64,000 nt of DNA, taken from positions 3,100,001 through 3,164,000 of the forward strand of contig OX388306.1 of NCBI GenBank assembly GCA_947579605.1. Reading direction: 5' to 3'. Source of the stretch: Athripsodes cinereus. Lineage: Eukaryota > Arthropoda > Insecta > Trichoptera > Leptoceridae. Positions 33,508 to 45,152 of this stretch are shown here, piece by piece. The first letter of the stretch is position 1. The number at the start of each line of letters is the position of its first letter. The notes under the pieces were generated by a model. The model was given only the letters and a program-made list of their open reading frames with translations, searched no databases and had not been told where the DNA came from. A program made the translations under genes and the position numbers.

Positions 33508-36088
33508 TGTGATGATCCTACCTATTTCAAACCATTCTAAGCCCGAATTTGCAACATCCTAGCTTCTAAACTATACCTACTGTAATAATTGATTCCCAAA
33601 CTAGAAGTGACAACCCTATTCAGCTAGCTAAGAATTGTATGAATTTTCGCATTGTTGCAAATATACGTACGAAATATCGCATTCCTAATTAAATTAATTA
33701 ACGAATTTTGGCCTTTCGTGATCGTCTCGATTTATCTATTAACTATTTTCATAGATTTAGACCCAGTACGTTGTGTTTTGACGATAATTTTACCTACGTT
33801 GTGTATTTTTAGAACGCAAAATAAGTCACCTGAAATATACATTTCAATAATCAAAAAGAACAACAAAATCACAAAATCAATAAAACAATTTAAGCATGAA
33901 TTTTGATACATATTAACTCTGAGGTCAACTTTGACGTCAGATCACTTACCTTGAGATTCTGTAAAATAACATAATAAAAATAGTGCATAATAAAACATAA
34001 CGAAATATAACATAACAATCATCATAACATAAAATCCAAATAATATTATTCTATATCATTACGAGAATGTCGTATGGTAACTGGTTGCCGATCTATGTCC
34101 CTACATAAGATAACCATTTCATAGTACCTATAACCAATGTATGTATGTTCTACAACATACCTACTAATTCGTTGCGTCGTAAAGGACAGTGGCGCACCCA
34201 AAAACATAACTTTATTACTTTTGAATATTAATTAAATTTCAACACGATTGCTATGACATCATTTTCAGAGACTAACTACCATGTTAGTGCATGGAAAGCA
34301 TGCTGTGTCCATGCTAAAGGAGCGCCGCCTCCGCTCCCTCACGTCTCAAACTGTCCCATGCCGCATTTTGAGCCCGAGTGCACAACTCTACTCGCGAATA
34401 TATATAAAATAATATATATTATATAACCTCATTAGAACATGCAATATTTTTGCTATATACCCTCATTAGAACATGCCATTATGCAACAAAAACATATAAT
34501 AATATTAGTCCTAAAGATTCCTGATCATTGAGCTTCAGCCAAAGGGTGCAGATAACCCCTTCAAGCTATACTCTAGCAGAAATTCGAGGAATGGAGCTGT
34601 ACCTGCTTCAGTCGGAGAACATTTGAAATAAATACCTTTTCATTGGTTAAGTTGATTTATACGCAGAGAAAGCACCACCAATCTCTACGCACATCCAACT
34701 ATGTTAATGATTGCAAGGTGTGTTCTTACAGAACTGATAAGATAGACTACTAATATAGTTAGCAATATCACGAACAGTGATTTACCAACCAGTTATTAAT
34801 AATTAAAGTTAATTAAACATAATATCCATTTACAAATGCCCAAAGACCTTATAATGGATTGTGGGTCCTCCAGCATATAGGGAAGGGAGAGAATTTTGTT
34901 AGTTGAACTATGTACTTATATTTACAAAATTTGATTTAAATAATTATCATGCATAATTATATACTACAATATCATATATTTTGTTAAGAAAGGAATAACG
35001 TCGTACCCAAATCGTCTGGGGCCTAACAAACGACTGGACAAAACTACATTCCCTAGAAGGAAAAGGGTTTATGTAGGGATTTTTGGATAAATGGTATTAA
35101 TATAAATATATTAATATAATAATACATAAACAATACGATATAACCATGCCTTGCAAAAATGTTAATTAATACATTCTAGAATGTCACAGCAATATAAGTA
35201 GAAAAATCCAGTAAGTTTATAGAAGACAAATGACATCGATGATAAAATATGTAATTAAATAAATAAATTAAATAATATCCTGCTCAACATAAAACTCCAC
35301 TCCCAACTGTACAATCCTTCGTTTTGGTAAAATAAATTAAATAAAAATATAATATTGGGTAGATCGGTACGCCACTGACATCGGTCTAGTTGTAGGTGTG
35401 TCGGACGGCGCTATATAAAATCGGTAACAAGTACATACATACATACAATAATATATAACACATAATTCCTTTGTTTCCAAAATCTGTAAAATAATAAATC
35501 CTTGAGTACAAATATTGCCTTGTAGACAACAGACATCCTGAGAGTATCCTAGCACCTAGATATAAATAATAAATTAATAATATTAAAAGAAAATCTTATC
35601 TTAGACAGCTGGCAGCATCACGGATTTTAAATGCTAATTAAAAGTAATTTAGGATGATCTTTATATATTCCCAATTGTGGAAATATCACTAAAATATAAT
35701 GTTTTAATAACTACGAAGGTGGGTAAATAAAAATATTAAAAGATGTCGAATTCAAACACAGATATTAATATGATTCAGTCCCACCTCCCTCTGGATTCAA
35801 AACTAAACTGCCACGAGTCATCTATCCTACCTCTTCAGATCCTGAAAAAATGCCCTAGCAACACACAAAAAAACAACTTCCATCTCTTTATGACACACAC
35901 CAAAATATACCTGTCTCTGTCTCCTACATAGATAGATAGATCATCATCATCCACTTGAAATTAAACTAAGTCTCATCCCTTTATTAATCACCTACTACAA
36001 ACATTCGATCTAGGTATATGAAAATAATAATATTAAATTTACAATCTAAAATAATATTTACAATCTTGTATATATTCATTTCATGACA
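33508..36088 (-). repeat. 3' LTR (2,581 bases)
   Basis: Ends TGTGATGATC on the plus strand left side and CATTTCATGACA on the right. It includes a GC-richer patch (34310-34380) next to an AT run with TATATATA words, a plausible promoter region when read on the minus strand. Small frames at 33652, 35337 and 35743 occur identically in both LTRs and show no known domain. Confidence 0.85.
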
Positions 36089-36098
36089 TCCCCCCCTT
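36089..36098 (-). other. Polypurine tract
   Basis: The minus strand reads AAGGGGGGGA immediately before TGTCATGAAA, the start of the 3' LTR. Such a purine run primes plus-strand DNA synthesis in LTR elements and sets the element orientation. Confidence 0.75.
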
Positions 36099-36597
36099 GT
36101 GATCATGCTGAAGACAAAATGGATGAGGCATTATCTCACAAACAATTTTTTATTTTCTAATTATTCTTCATAATTATTTAATTCCAACTTTCGAGTCCGC
36201 CCCTGTTTATTCCGATAGGTCATAGGTACCTCGCCAACTGTGTTCCTCTATTCATGTCATCAATAATAATAGTACAACCCCAATGCATCCACTTGAGAAA
36301 TACTCGCTCAATATTATTGCCCTAACATAACATACTATTTATTTTATTATTTTGTGTTTCGTTATTATTTTATGTCATCACATCTATAGAACATAAAATA
36401 GTAATAACAAGTTTGTCCCAATACTTAAATATCCAAGTTGCATTTTGTTAAAATTCGTTTCATGTGATCATATTCACACATCATTATAATTATCCATAGT
36501 ACTTGTGGTTCCCTATAGTCCATATATGCATTCTTCAGGGTGATCCAATTCGCTGGTAACACCAATCTTGTACTACTCGCCAGATGTCTCATGATTC

Positions 36598-36832
36598 CTT
36601 TGCCGATGCAGCCAGTATTCCTGCAGCACACAAATAGACATGCAAATCGTCCTCTCTGTACCAATACAAATTCAGAACATTCAAAAACGGCGGCAAACCT
36701 CATCGTATCCAAGATGCTAAATGTCTTAATTTTCTAGAACACCCGTCCTCCCACAGGACACCCGAAAACTCACGGAAAAAAGTGGGAGACCAACTCTCCA
36801 CCGGCAACCCATCCTAAATAACCATTCATCTC
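36598..36832 (-). repeat. DR1 copy inside the LTR element
   Basis: Minus strand: GAGTTGGTCTCCCACTTTTT, GTGTCCTGTGGGAGGACGGG, AAAATTAAGACATTTAGCAT, GATGAGGTTTGCCGCC and GTCTATTTGTGTGCTGCAGG. It is degraded compared with flanking copies, so it probably entered the element lineage before this insertion. Confidence 0.75.
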
Positions 36833-36834
36833 TC

Positions 36835-37079
36835 AGCACCATCACGCTGCGTCTCAGATGGGGTAGGCAGAGAGAAACGATTGACAAATCCCTCCATCCT
36901 GGCCTACATCCTTCGTTTCCACCACTGTCATACAATTTCTCACAGAATGCAACCCGATTTCTCCTAGTCAACACGCAGCCATCCATAAGAATTCGATCCA
37001 CGTAATCAAGCCACATAATTCTACAAGTAGTGCAATATCCTCCAGCTAACCAGCAAAATGCGTGATAATGTGTTGACAA
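36835..37079 (-). pseudogene. LINE pol C-terminal remnant inside the LTR element
   Basis: The minus frame reads MWLDYVDRILMDGCVLTRRN followed by a spacer and SLCLPHLRRSV, in the same order as the remnant at 18668-18925. The 117-codon frame extends past it into the DR1 copy and is therefore composite. Not gag or pol of an LTR element. Confidence 0.5.
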
Positions 37080-39459
37080 TGTGCCTAAATAATATCAAAC
37101 GCGAACAGCTAACTCAAAATACCTATAATTACGTAAAATTAACACCTATAATAATACCACAAATAATCAAGAGAAAGATAACATACTATGTTCTAGAACA
37201 TACAGGGGTAAGTGGTGGGAACCCCTCCCACAATGTGTTTACGCACATTCACGCATATAAGATACAAAACGCAATACTTAAACGAGTTGCATTGACAATA
37301 TCTACATAATACATCCCGATATGTTATTCTATAATAGGTATATAGAATTTCCCTTGTCTCCAATATAACAGTCACCTAATGTATATACCTACTTATTAAG
37401 TATATATAAATGAATCTTCCTCATTCATTTCAAAAGTCCTGAAAAAAAAACACTTATCTATTTCAAACCATTATGTACACAACTAAATATAATACACACA
37501 ATTGTAACTCCATATGCACATATCATAATATTCGTTCCACTTGTAAAATAATATTAATAACTAAGCACTTTAAACTTCACAGTTAAGGAAAATAACTTCA
37601 CTCTAACACTTTCGAACAACATTATTATAATATTTGACACCACAATTTTAAAATTATAACACATTAAATTTTTAAATAATATTCCATTTGTAACATCGAT
37701 AGATCCGCAAGTGAATCTCAACCTGTTACATCATAGCGTTGTCCTTTCTTCTTACATTAGTCCTCTCCAGCAATTTATGTTATTGTACACCACTCTCTTT
37801 TGGGTAAACAGAGAGGATCCAATGCTACATAATCTCATCACATCACCCTTCTGGCCTCCAATAAAACTACTATCATCGCTGTCCAAACTTTTCATCAAGT
37901 TTCTTGCAAGTAAATCATGTTGGTATCCTACCAACAGATATTCAACTCAAATATTTCCTATATAACCTCGTATACTTTATGTCTCAGATTTCCTTGTTCC
38001 ATTCAGCAACATCACAATATCAGGCATACAGTTTAACAACCACTGATCGTATACATCCCGTTAGGTACTATAATATCCCGTATACCTATCTGCTTGCATC
38101 TTTATTTAAAACTATAGTTTTTGTCATTCCAGTAATAATATTATTTCCACTCTCGTTCTTGGTTTAAAATAATATAACGTATTAATCATTATTATAGTCT
38201 AGCATTCATAGGTTGTACATCTTATTTCTCTATTTGGAAGATATGTTGTGTTATATCAGCGAACGCCAGTCTTCTTAGAACATTTTCATAATTCGTTTCT
38301 TCTTCCAGTCCTCCATTTTAAAATGATAGATACCACCTTTCAGGGTACACAAAGAGTTCCAACGTTATCCAATGTGAAGCCCTTGGTTTTGCCCCCCCCC
38401 GGGCTTAAAAGAGTGTAGGTTATCCCCTCCAACCTGAGCCTGTAAGAATAAATATCCACTATTTCTTCCAGCTAACCGTTTAACATATAACTGTAAAAAT
38501 AATCACCTAAATCGTGATTTTATCAAAACCCATCATTCGATTATCGCCTATATACTTATCCGCTTCATTCATATATTGTATTATGTATGTTATCAGATAC
38601 TCATAAAATCTGGTCTAATATTATTTCAAACTCAATAATATATTCACCATTCATACCTCGATCATAAATTTATTTCACACCCCAAATAATTAACTTGACA
38701 GAATTCTAAAAGTTTAAAAACAAAACACTTAACTTACAAATACTGTAAAATGTTAAGACCATATTCCTCAAGAAATAATAATACTGTACCTACCTATTCT
38801 AGTCCCTAACAAACATCTACTTGATACATATAACTAACATCAAACTATATACCTATTATTTATCCATTTTACTCAAATACTATAATATCTAAAAATCCTA
38901 AAAACTCTAGTCATATACCCATATACATAAAATACACTTCGCATACATAATACCCATGTTTACAAGTCTATTTGGGAATATAATATTCCATTTTTCTAAC
39001 ACCCAATCTTCTTATGAAAGTACATATTTTTGGTACCTATATACATTATTGAATAAACTAAAGAACTATTCATAAGGACATAATTCCAAATGAACTCTTA
39101 AGGGTTCACGATATTATTGTGCATAACGTTTGGTATATACCTATAGATAGCCAAACACAAATATAATATCATGTTGCCTAATTCGACTAACACTATAATC
39201 CATGGATAACCAACCCGCGGTTCTCGAAGTAAAAAAATCAACAACCAATTTCCTCGCTACATCTACCAAGAATAAATTTTACTCCTCCCCTCAAAAACCA
39301 AACACATTCCTCTGTCCATAACCCAGTTCTACTCCTCAAAACCCATTTATGCTCTCCCCCCCTCCAATATTCATGATTTTAGTTATTTATCATCGCAAAC
39401 CCAAAACCCACTTCTACTCCGTAAAAACCCAGTTTATGTCTGCAATGACAGACATAATA
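37080..39459. other. Noncoding interior of the LTR element
   Basis: Small frames at 37058-37309, 37711-37965, 37904-38167 and 39349-39534 on the plus strand are antisense to the element and lack domains. No RT, protease, integrase or CCHC block was found on either strand. A C-run with GCTTAAAAGAG lies at 38392-38410. Confidence 0.7.
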
Positions 39460-39477
39460 TTCTGGTCCAAGGCACCA
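39460..39477 (-). other. Primer-binding site
   Basis: Two bases inside the 5' LTR the minus strand reads TGGTGCCTTGGACCAGAA. It starts with TGG, the complement of the tRNA CCA end. I cannot name the tRNA with confidence. Confidence 0.6.
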
Positions 39478-39479
39478 TT

Positions 39480-42060
39480 TGTGATGATCCTACCTATTTC
39501 AAACCATTCTAAGCCCGAATTTGCAACATCCTAGCTTCTAAACTATACCTACTGTAATAATTGATTCCCAAACTAGAAGTGACAACCCTATTCAGCTAGC
39601 TAAGAATTGTATGAATTTTCGCATTGTTGCAAATATACGTACGAAATATCGCATTCCTAATTAAATTAATTAACGAATTTTGGCCTTTCGTGATCGTCTC
39701 GATTTATCTATTAACTATTTTCATAGATTTAGACCCAGTACGTTGTGTTTTGACGATAATTTTACCTACGTTGTGTATTTTTAGAACGCAAAATAAGTCA
39801 CCTGAAATATACATTTCAATAATCAAAAAGAACAACAAAATCACAAAATCAATAAAACAATTTAAGCATGAATTTTGATACATATTAACTCTGAGGTCAA
39901 CTTTGACGTCAGATCACTTACCTTGAGATTCTGTAAAATAACATAATAAAAATAGTGCATAATAAAACATAACGAAATATAACATAACAATCATCATAAC
40001 ATAAAATCCAAATAATATTATTCTATATCATTACGAGAATGTCGTATGGTAACTGGTTGCCGATCTATGTCCCTACATAAGATAACCATTTCATAGTACC
40101 TATAACCAATGTATGTATGTTCTACAACATACCTACTAATTCGTTGCGTCGTAAAGGACAGTGGCGCACCCAAAAACATAACTTTATTACTTTTGAATAT
40201 TAATTAAATTTCAACACGATTGCTATGACATCATTTTCAGAGACTAACTACCATGTTAGTGCATGGAAAGCATGCTGTGTCCATGCTAAAGGAGCGCCGC
40301 CTCCGCTCCCTCACGTCTCAAACTGTCCCATGCCGCATTTTGAGCCCGAGTGCACAACTCTACTCGCGAATATATATAAAATAATATATATTATATAACC
40401 TCATTAGAACATGCAATATTTTTGCTATATACCCTCATTAGAACATGCCATTATGCAACAAAAACATATAATAATATTAGTCCTAAAGATTCCTGATCAT
40501 TGAGCTTCAGCCAAAGGGTGCAGATAACCCCTTCAAGCTATACTCTAGCAGAAATTCGAGGAATGGAGCTGTACCTGCTTCAGTCGGAGAACATTTGAAA
40601 TAAATACCTTTTCATTGGTTAAGTTGATTTATACGCAGAGAAAGCACCACCAATCTCTACGCACATCCAACTATGTTAATGATTGCAAGGTGTGTTCTTA
40701 CAGAACTGATAAGATAGACTACTAATATAGTTAGCAATATCACGAACAGTGATTTACCAACCAGTTATTAATAATTAAAGTTAATTAAACATAATATCCA
40801 TTTACAAATGCCCAAAGACCTTATAATGGATTGTGGGTCCTCCAGCATATAGGGAAGGGAGAGAATTTTGTTAGTTGAACTATGTACTTATATTTACAAA
40901 ATTTGATTTAAATAATTATCATGCATAATTATATACTACAATATCATATATTTTGTTAAGAAAGGAATAACGTCGTACCCAAATCGTCTGGGGCCTAACA
41001 AACGACTGGACAAAACTACATTCCCTAGAAGGAAAAGGGTTTATGTAGGGATTTTTGGATAAATGGTATTAATATAAATATATTAATATAATAATACATA
41101 AACAATACGATATAACCATGCCTTGCAAAAATGTTAATTAATACATTCTAGAATGTCACAGCAATATAAGTAGAAAAATCCAGTAAGTTTATAGAAGACA
41201 AATGACATCGATGATAAAATATGTAATTAAATAAATAAATTAAATAATATCCTGCTCAACATAAAACTCCACTCCCAACTGTACAATCCTTCGTTTTGGT
41301 AAAATAAATTAAATAAAAATATAATATTGGGTAGATCGGTACGCCACTGACATCGGTCTAGTTGTAGGTGTGTCGGACGGCGCTATATAAAATCGGTAAC
41401 AAGTACATACATACATACAATAATATATAACACATAATTCCTTTGTTTCCAAAATCTGTAAAATAATAAATCCTTGAGTACAAATATTGCCTTGTAGACA
41501 ACAGACATCCTGAGAGTATCCTAGCACCTAGATATAAATAATAAATTAATAATATTAAAAGAAAATCTTATCTTAGACAGCTGGCAGCATCACGGATTTT
41601 AAATGCTAATTAAAAGTAATTTAGGATGATCTTTATATATTCCCAATTGTGGAAATATCACTAAAATATAATGTTTTAATAACTACGAAGGTGGGTAAAT
41701 AAAAATATTAAAAGATGTCGAATTCAAACACAGATATTAATATGATTCAGTCCCACCTCCCTCTGGATTCAAAACTAAACTGCCACGAGTCATCTATCCT
41801 ACCTCTTCAGATCCTGAAAAAATGCCCTAGCAACACACAAAAAAACAACTTCCATCTCTTTATGACACACACCAAAATATACCTGTCTCTGTCTCCTACA
41901 TAGATAGATAGATCATCATCATCCACTTGAAATTAAACTAAGTCTCATCCCTTTATTAATCACCTACTACAAACATTCGATCTAGGTATATGAAAATAAT
42001 AATATTAAATTTACAATCTAAAATAATATTTACAATCTTGTATATATTCATTTCATGACA
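39480..42060 (-). repeat. 5' LTR (2,581 bases)
   Basis: Direct repeat of 33508-36088 with constant offset 5,972 and the same TG...CA ends. Its identical look to the other LTR argues for a recent insertion; an exact count needs an alignment. Confidence 0.85.
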
Positions 42061-42064
42061 CTAT
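42061..42064. repeat. Target site duplication CTAT, right
   Basis: Pairs with 33504-33507. Confidence 0.75.
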
Positions 42065-42119
42065 GTAAAAGTTATTATCAAGTTGACATATAAAATGATA
42101 GAAAAAAAATCCCGTTCGT

Positions 42120-42290
42120 TTTCCCAATGTACCTTTGTTTAAATTTTTATTCATTTGTGGTTCTTGTTTTATTGTCCATTTTATGTGTTGTGTGTGTCAA
42201 TACTGTTTGTGTACATTATTATAATTATGTTAATATTTATATGTAAAAGGCCCAGGCCGTGAATAGATAAATAAATAAATAAAAAATTCG
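42120..42290 (+). repeat. LINE/SINE-like 3' tail (ACATGTAAAAGGC family), plus copy
   Basis: A T/G-rich stretch leads to ATGTAAAAGGCCCAGGCCGT and GAATAGATAAATAAATAAAT. The AAAT-repeat tail gives the true 3' end of this family, whose other copies are on the minus strand. Confidence 0.55.
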
Positions 42291-42403
42291 TTGCTAAGAT
42301 ACACAATAATTACGAAAATTAACACTTTGGCGCAACATCGTCTGCATTTGAACGCTAACGGAATGAAAACGTAACGCTAAAATGTGTTTTGACTTCGGGC
42401 CCT

Positions 42404-42814
42404 GGACAGTCGATATGAGAAGATACCATGTAGGTACAACACACATCTATTTAGTTAATAGGTACACAATATTTCAAATAAATATTAGAATTATGTTGTG
42501 GATTATCTAAAATAATATCTCGAATAATTATTAGTAAATCCAAAACTTTGCCCATTAAGTGGTGCAGAGATAACGATTCGTTGTTAATATTATTATTATT
42601 AATTTTGAGATATTTTGTGATATTTTCAAATAATGCCTGATAGGTACTATTAATTTATCTTTGTTTCTAATAATGTTAATAATATATTATTTTAGGCCTT
42701 TCCTTTATCATCATTGTAATGAAAGATTATTATCAAAATAATATTAATACAAATAAGTTTGTTTAATGATGTGTTAGACAATATCTATTGTATGTTTCTT
42801 TGCGTTTGTAAGTT
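42404..42814. other. Unannotated AT-rich stretch
   Basis: No supported feature. Confidence 0.25.
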
Positions 42815-43450
42815 CCCACTTATATTAGATAATTTGAAACGAGCGTTTCTTTCTAGTATAAGCTATTCTAGTATAAACTTAACCAAGGCTCAAGAGCGGA
42901 AGATACTAAGCTTTGAAAACAAGTGTCTTAGAAGGATTTTGGATGTCAAATGGTATGAACATGTTACAAATGATGCTGTGCGCCGGCGCACCCAGCAGAG
43001 ACCTGTAATCTCCGTAATACAGGAGAGACGATGGTCCTGGCTGGGACATGTTGTGAGAATGCCTAGTGATAGTTGGCCAAAAAGAGCACTGTTCTTCCGT
43101 TCGCAGGGGTTCCGTCGGCCCGGACGTCCCTCTTTCACAATAAACCATTCCTATGACAACGATATCAGAGCGCAAGGAATGTCGTGGAAAGAGGTGACGC
43201 AATTGGCACAGAGACGCTCTGAATGGAGGAGGCTGGTTTCTGCCCTGTGCTCCCGAGAGGAGCGTTGAGGGCGATGATGATGATGATGATAAGCTATTGA
43301 TCACGAGAGAGACGTCTTTCGACATATCAGGTCATTATCAATCTGTATGTCAATATCTTATAGTAGAAGGAAACACTTGTTTCAAATTACTTAACTATGG
43401 AACTCTACTACGTGTGCACCAACACAATTAATAATATTCCCACTTATCGT
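42815..43450. mobile_element. Penelope-type inverted arms split by an RTE insertion
   Basis: Left arm AATTTGAAACGAGCGTTTCT at 42830 pairs with GAAACACTTGTTTCAAATT near 43368-43388. The right part holds, on the minus strand, CTGATAT, a short stem, GAA and the palindrome AGACGTCT followed by C (about 43331-43306). An RTE-like LINE end sits between the arms. Confidence 0.55.
42872..43292 (+). pseudogene. 5'-truncated RTE-like LINE end with target duplication
   Basis: One open frame runs to a TGA at 43266-43268 and includes RKILSFENKCLRRILDVKWY, RRRTQQRP, ERRWSWLGHVVRMPSD, RPGRPSFT and a RRSEWRRLVSALCSREER end. WLGHVxRM...P..A.F...G.RxxGRP...W followed by W..LV.ALC closes RTE-clade pol proteins. 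The 3' end is a GATGATGAT tail. ATAAGCTATT flanks both sides. The frame is open across about 130 codons, so the copy is not old; its first codons lie in older flank. The copy at 62221-62510 is its sister. Confidence 0.75.
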
Positions 43451-43484
43451 TAAAAATAACACAACTCCAAACTTTTCTATATGA

Positions 43485-43827
43485 TTTTTTTTTGTATCAT
43501 ATACATATTTATGTTTTTTACTTGTTATTTTGATTTTTTGTTCTGTATTTACTTGCCGTTGTTACTTTTATTCTTGTACTTGTCAACATGTAAAAGGCAT
43601 GTAGATTAGGTTTAAAATTGGTGTTAAAGTTCATTAATACAAATTAATAAAAATTAGTAAAAATACAAAACTAGTCAATCTTCAGAACCAGACTTTTAGT
43701 GTCAAATGGCATAGGCCATTGTTTGACAATATAAATAGTGGAAGAATACAGTGTTCTTTGTATAATTACCTTTAAACAAAGTATTTATTAATTGGATAAC
43801 ATTGTGATTCCACAGACAAAAAAAGAA
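43485..43827. other. Unannotated stretch with possible retroelement tail
   Basis: A T-rich segment ends in CAACATGTAAAAGGCATG near 43585-43602, perhaps a decayed ACATGTAAAAGGC-family tail on the plus strand. Confidence 0.3.
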
Positions 43828-43985
43828 GACTCCACGACGTTCCCAATAAAAATAGATCTTCTACTCATTTCTGTAAGTTTTTAAGTGTCACGTAAAGAGA
43901 AGATGTTCGTAAAACCTCACGTATAAGACAAATTATTAAGATCTACCTACAGTTCAGCGATGAGTCGTGTAACTTAGAACATCAA
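43828..43985 (+). repeat. DR1, 3'-truncated copy
   Basis: TCCACGACGTTCCCAATAAA, TCTTCTACTCATTTCTGTAA, AGTGTCACGTAAAGAGAAGA and GTTCAGCGATGAGTCGTG follow the family order, then homology stops. Confidence 0.55.
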
Positions 43986-44029
43986 CGTTTTTTTTCGGAC
44001 TCCAATGAACTCACTATAATCGTTTGAAC

Positions 44030-44270
44030 AAAAGTTTAATCAGGATAATAGCTACATAGTTATTCCACCATGGACTTTCTGGATTTCAAGTGTTTCAGGT
44101 CGAAAATTAAAAAAGTCAAAAATAGAATAACTAGATATACCTTATTACATATATCGTGTTTCATTAATAATATTTTGATGACAACATTGTAGTTGAAAAC
44201 GTTCTTATAATTAAAACAATCTCATAGTGGAATGAAACAACGTTTGATTTAATTTAAATATTATCTTTTA
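44030..44270 (+). mobile_element. Penelope-type repeat with hammerhead-like core
   Basis: At 44175-44204 the plus strand reads TTGATGA (one base off CTGATGA), stem II AAC-ATTGTA-GTT, GAA, the palindrome AACGTT and C. GAAAACGTTC is identical to the site in the recognisable Penelope-like element at 63255. Weak arm similarity (GTTATTCCACCATGGAC against CTCATAGTGGAATGAAAC) suggests a degraded inverted pair. Confidence 0.55.
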
Positions 44271-44299
44271 TAATTGCATTTCCACAAAGTTACACTTGA

Positions 44300-44480
44300 A
44301 AATATTTATTTATTCAGATATTCACGGCCGAAGCCTTTTACATGTAAAAAAGTAGTATACATACAATACATGCATACAAAAAGTATTTTTCTTTTAAAAA
44401 AGACACAAAACAATTAATTAGATACAAAACAAGAGTACTTACAATAAAATAATAGAATAACGTTGACTCAATTTAAAAAA
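44300..44480 (-). repeat. LINE/SINE-like 3' tail (ACATGTAAAAGGC family)
   Basis: Minus strand: TTTACATGTAAAAGGCTTCG, GCCGTGAATATCTGAATAAA and a TAAATA tail. No minisatellite is attached to this copy. Confidence 0.5.
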
Positions 44481-44614
44481 AAAAATAAAAAAGAAATTTG
44501 GTCAAGAAATTCATTTCAAAAAATAATTTTAAAATTGGAATGATATAATATTAAATGTCAAACAGAAAAACAAATGGTTAGTTAGTTAAAAAAATCACAA
44601 ATTAAGGTCAAATG

Positions 44615-44627
<13 letters not shown>

Positions 44628-44672
<45 letters not shown>
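44628..44672. repeat. (TA)n microsatellite
   Basis: About 22 TA units. Confidence 0.97.
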
Positions 44673-44675
<3 letters not shown>

Positions 44676-45065
44676 CAAATTATAAATACTATTTTATAAA
44701 TAAGAATTCAAATTACATACCTACATGGACTCATCTCACCAAAAATGTTATAACAGAAAAAAACAAGTAAACTCTAAACCTCGACTACCCATAGAATAAA
44801 AATATTTTATTACTATAAACATCCACAAAAACCGTCGGTCGATAAATAAAGCTTAAAATAAACATGCTAATTTTAGCAAAGCTGGGTTCAAACTTTAAAA
44901 TAATATTGTGAGTAGTGTAATAATGGAATTAATTATAACATTGTTTAAGTTCAACGTATAAGTAGTTGATATCTAATATTATATTCTAAACTAAATTGTT
45001 AATTAGAGTGAATAGCCAAAATTAACATTTGTTAATGTAAATTAAACACACGAAGCTACCATAAA
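44673..45065. other. Unannotated AT-rich stretch
   Basis: No supported feature. Confidence 0.25.
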
Positions 45066-45067
45066 TA

Positions 45068-45150
45068 CAAAGTCACATTATGTGGTAATGCCCCGAATGG
45101 GACTTGAATCTGCAACCCATACTTTTCGCGTGGTGTGTTTTGTCTAATTT
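45068..45150 (-). repeat. tRNA-derived SINE head, copy 2
   Basis: Minus strand reads GCAGATTCAAGTCCCATTCG, GGGCATTACCACATAA and upstream AGACAAAACACACCACGCG. It parallels 5745-5820 base by base with many substitutions. B-box GATTCAAGTCCC is kept. Confidence 0.6.
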
Positions 45151-45152
45151 TA

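Larger units (their letters stand above)
33508..42060 (-). mobile_element. Complete LTR retrotransposon without gag-pol (LARD-like)
   Basis: Two 2,581-base direct repeats at 33508-36088 and 39480-42060 keep a constant offset of 5,972 with no difference noticed by eye. They begin TG and end CA, and the target duplication is CTAT at 33504-33507 and 42061-42064. On the minus strand a G-run polypurine tract abuts the 3' LTR and a TGG-initial primer-binding site follows the 5' LTR, so orientation is minus. The 3,391-base interior has no gag, protease, RT or integrase frame. It instead carries a DR1 copy and a LINE remnant. The long LTRs with noncoding interior match the large retrotransposon derivative (LARD) concept. 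Matching LTRs imply a recent insertion, with proteins supplied in trans. Confidence 0.85.
42061..42403. mobile_element. Right half of the split TIR element
   Basis: Opens with the right CTAT duplication and closes with AACGTAACGCTAAAATGTGT, TTTGACTTCGGGCCCT, the inverse of the left TIR at 33261. It also holds a separate LINE-like tail (42120-42290). Confidence 0.6.

Noticed and set aside
33652..35931. Small LTR-encoded proteins (identical in both LTRs)
   Set aside because: Identity is explained by the LTR duplication itself; no domain or start context supports translation.
37711..38167. Plus-strand frames in the LTR element as gag or pol
   Set aside because: They are antisense to the element as set by the PPT and PBS, and have no recognised motif.
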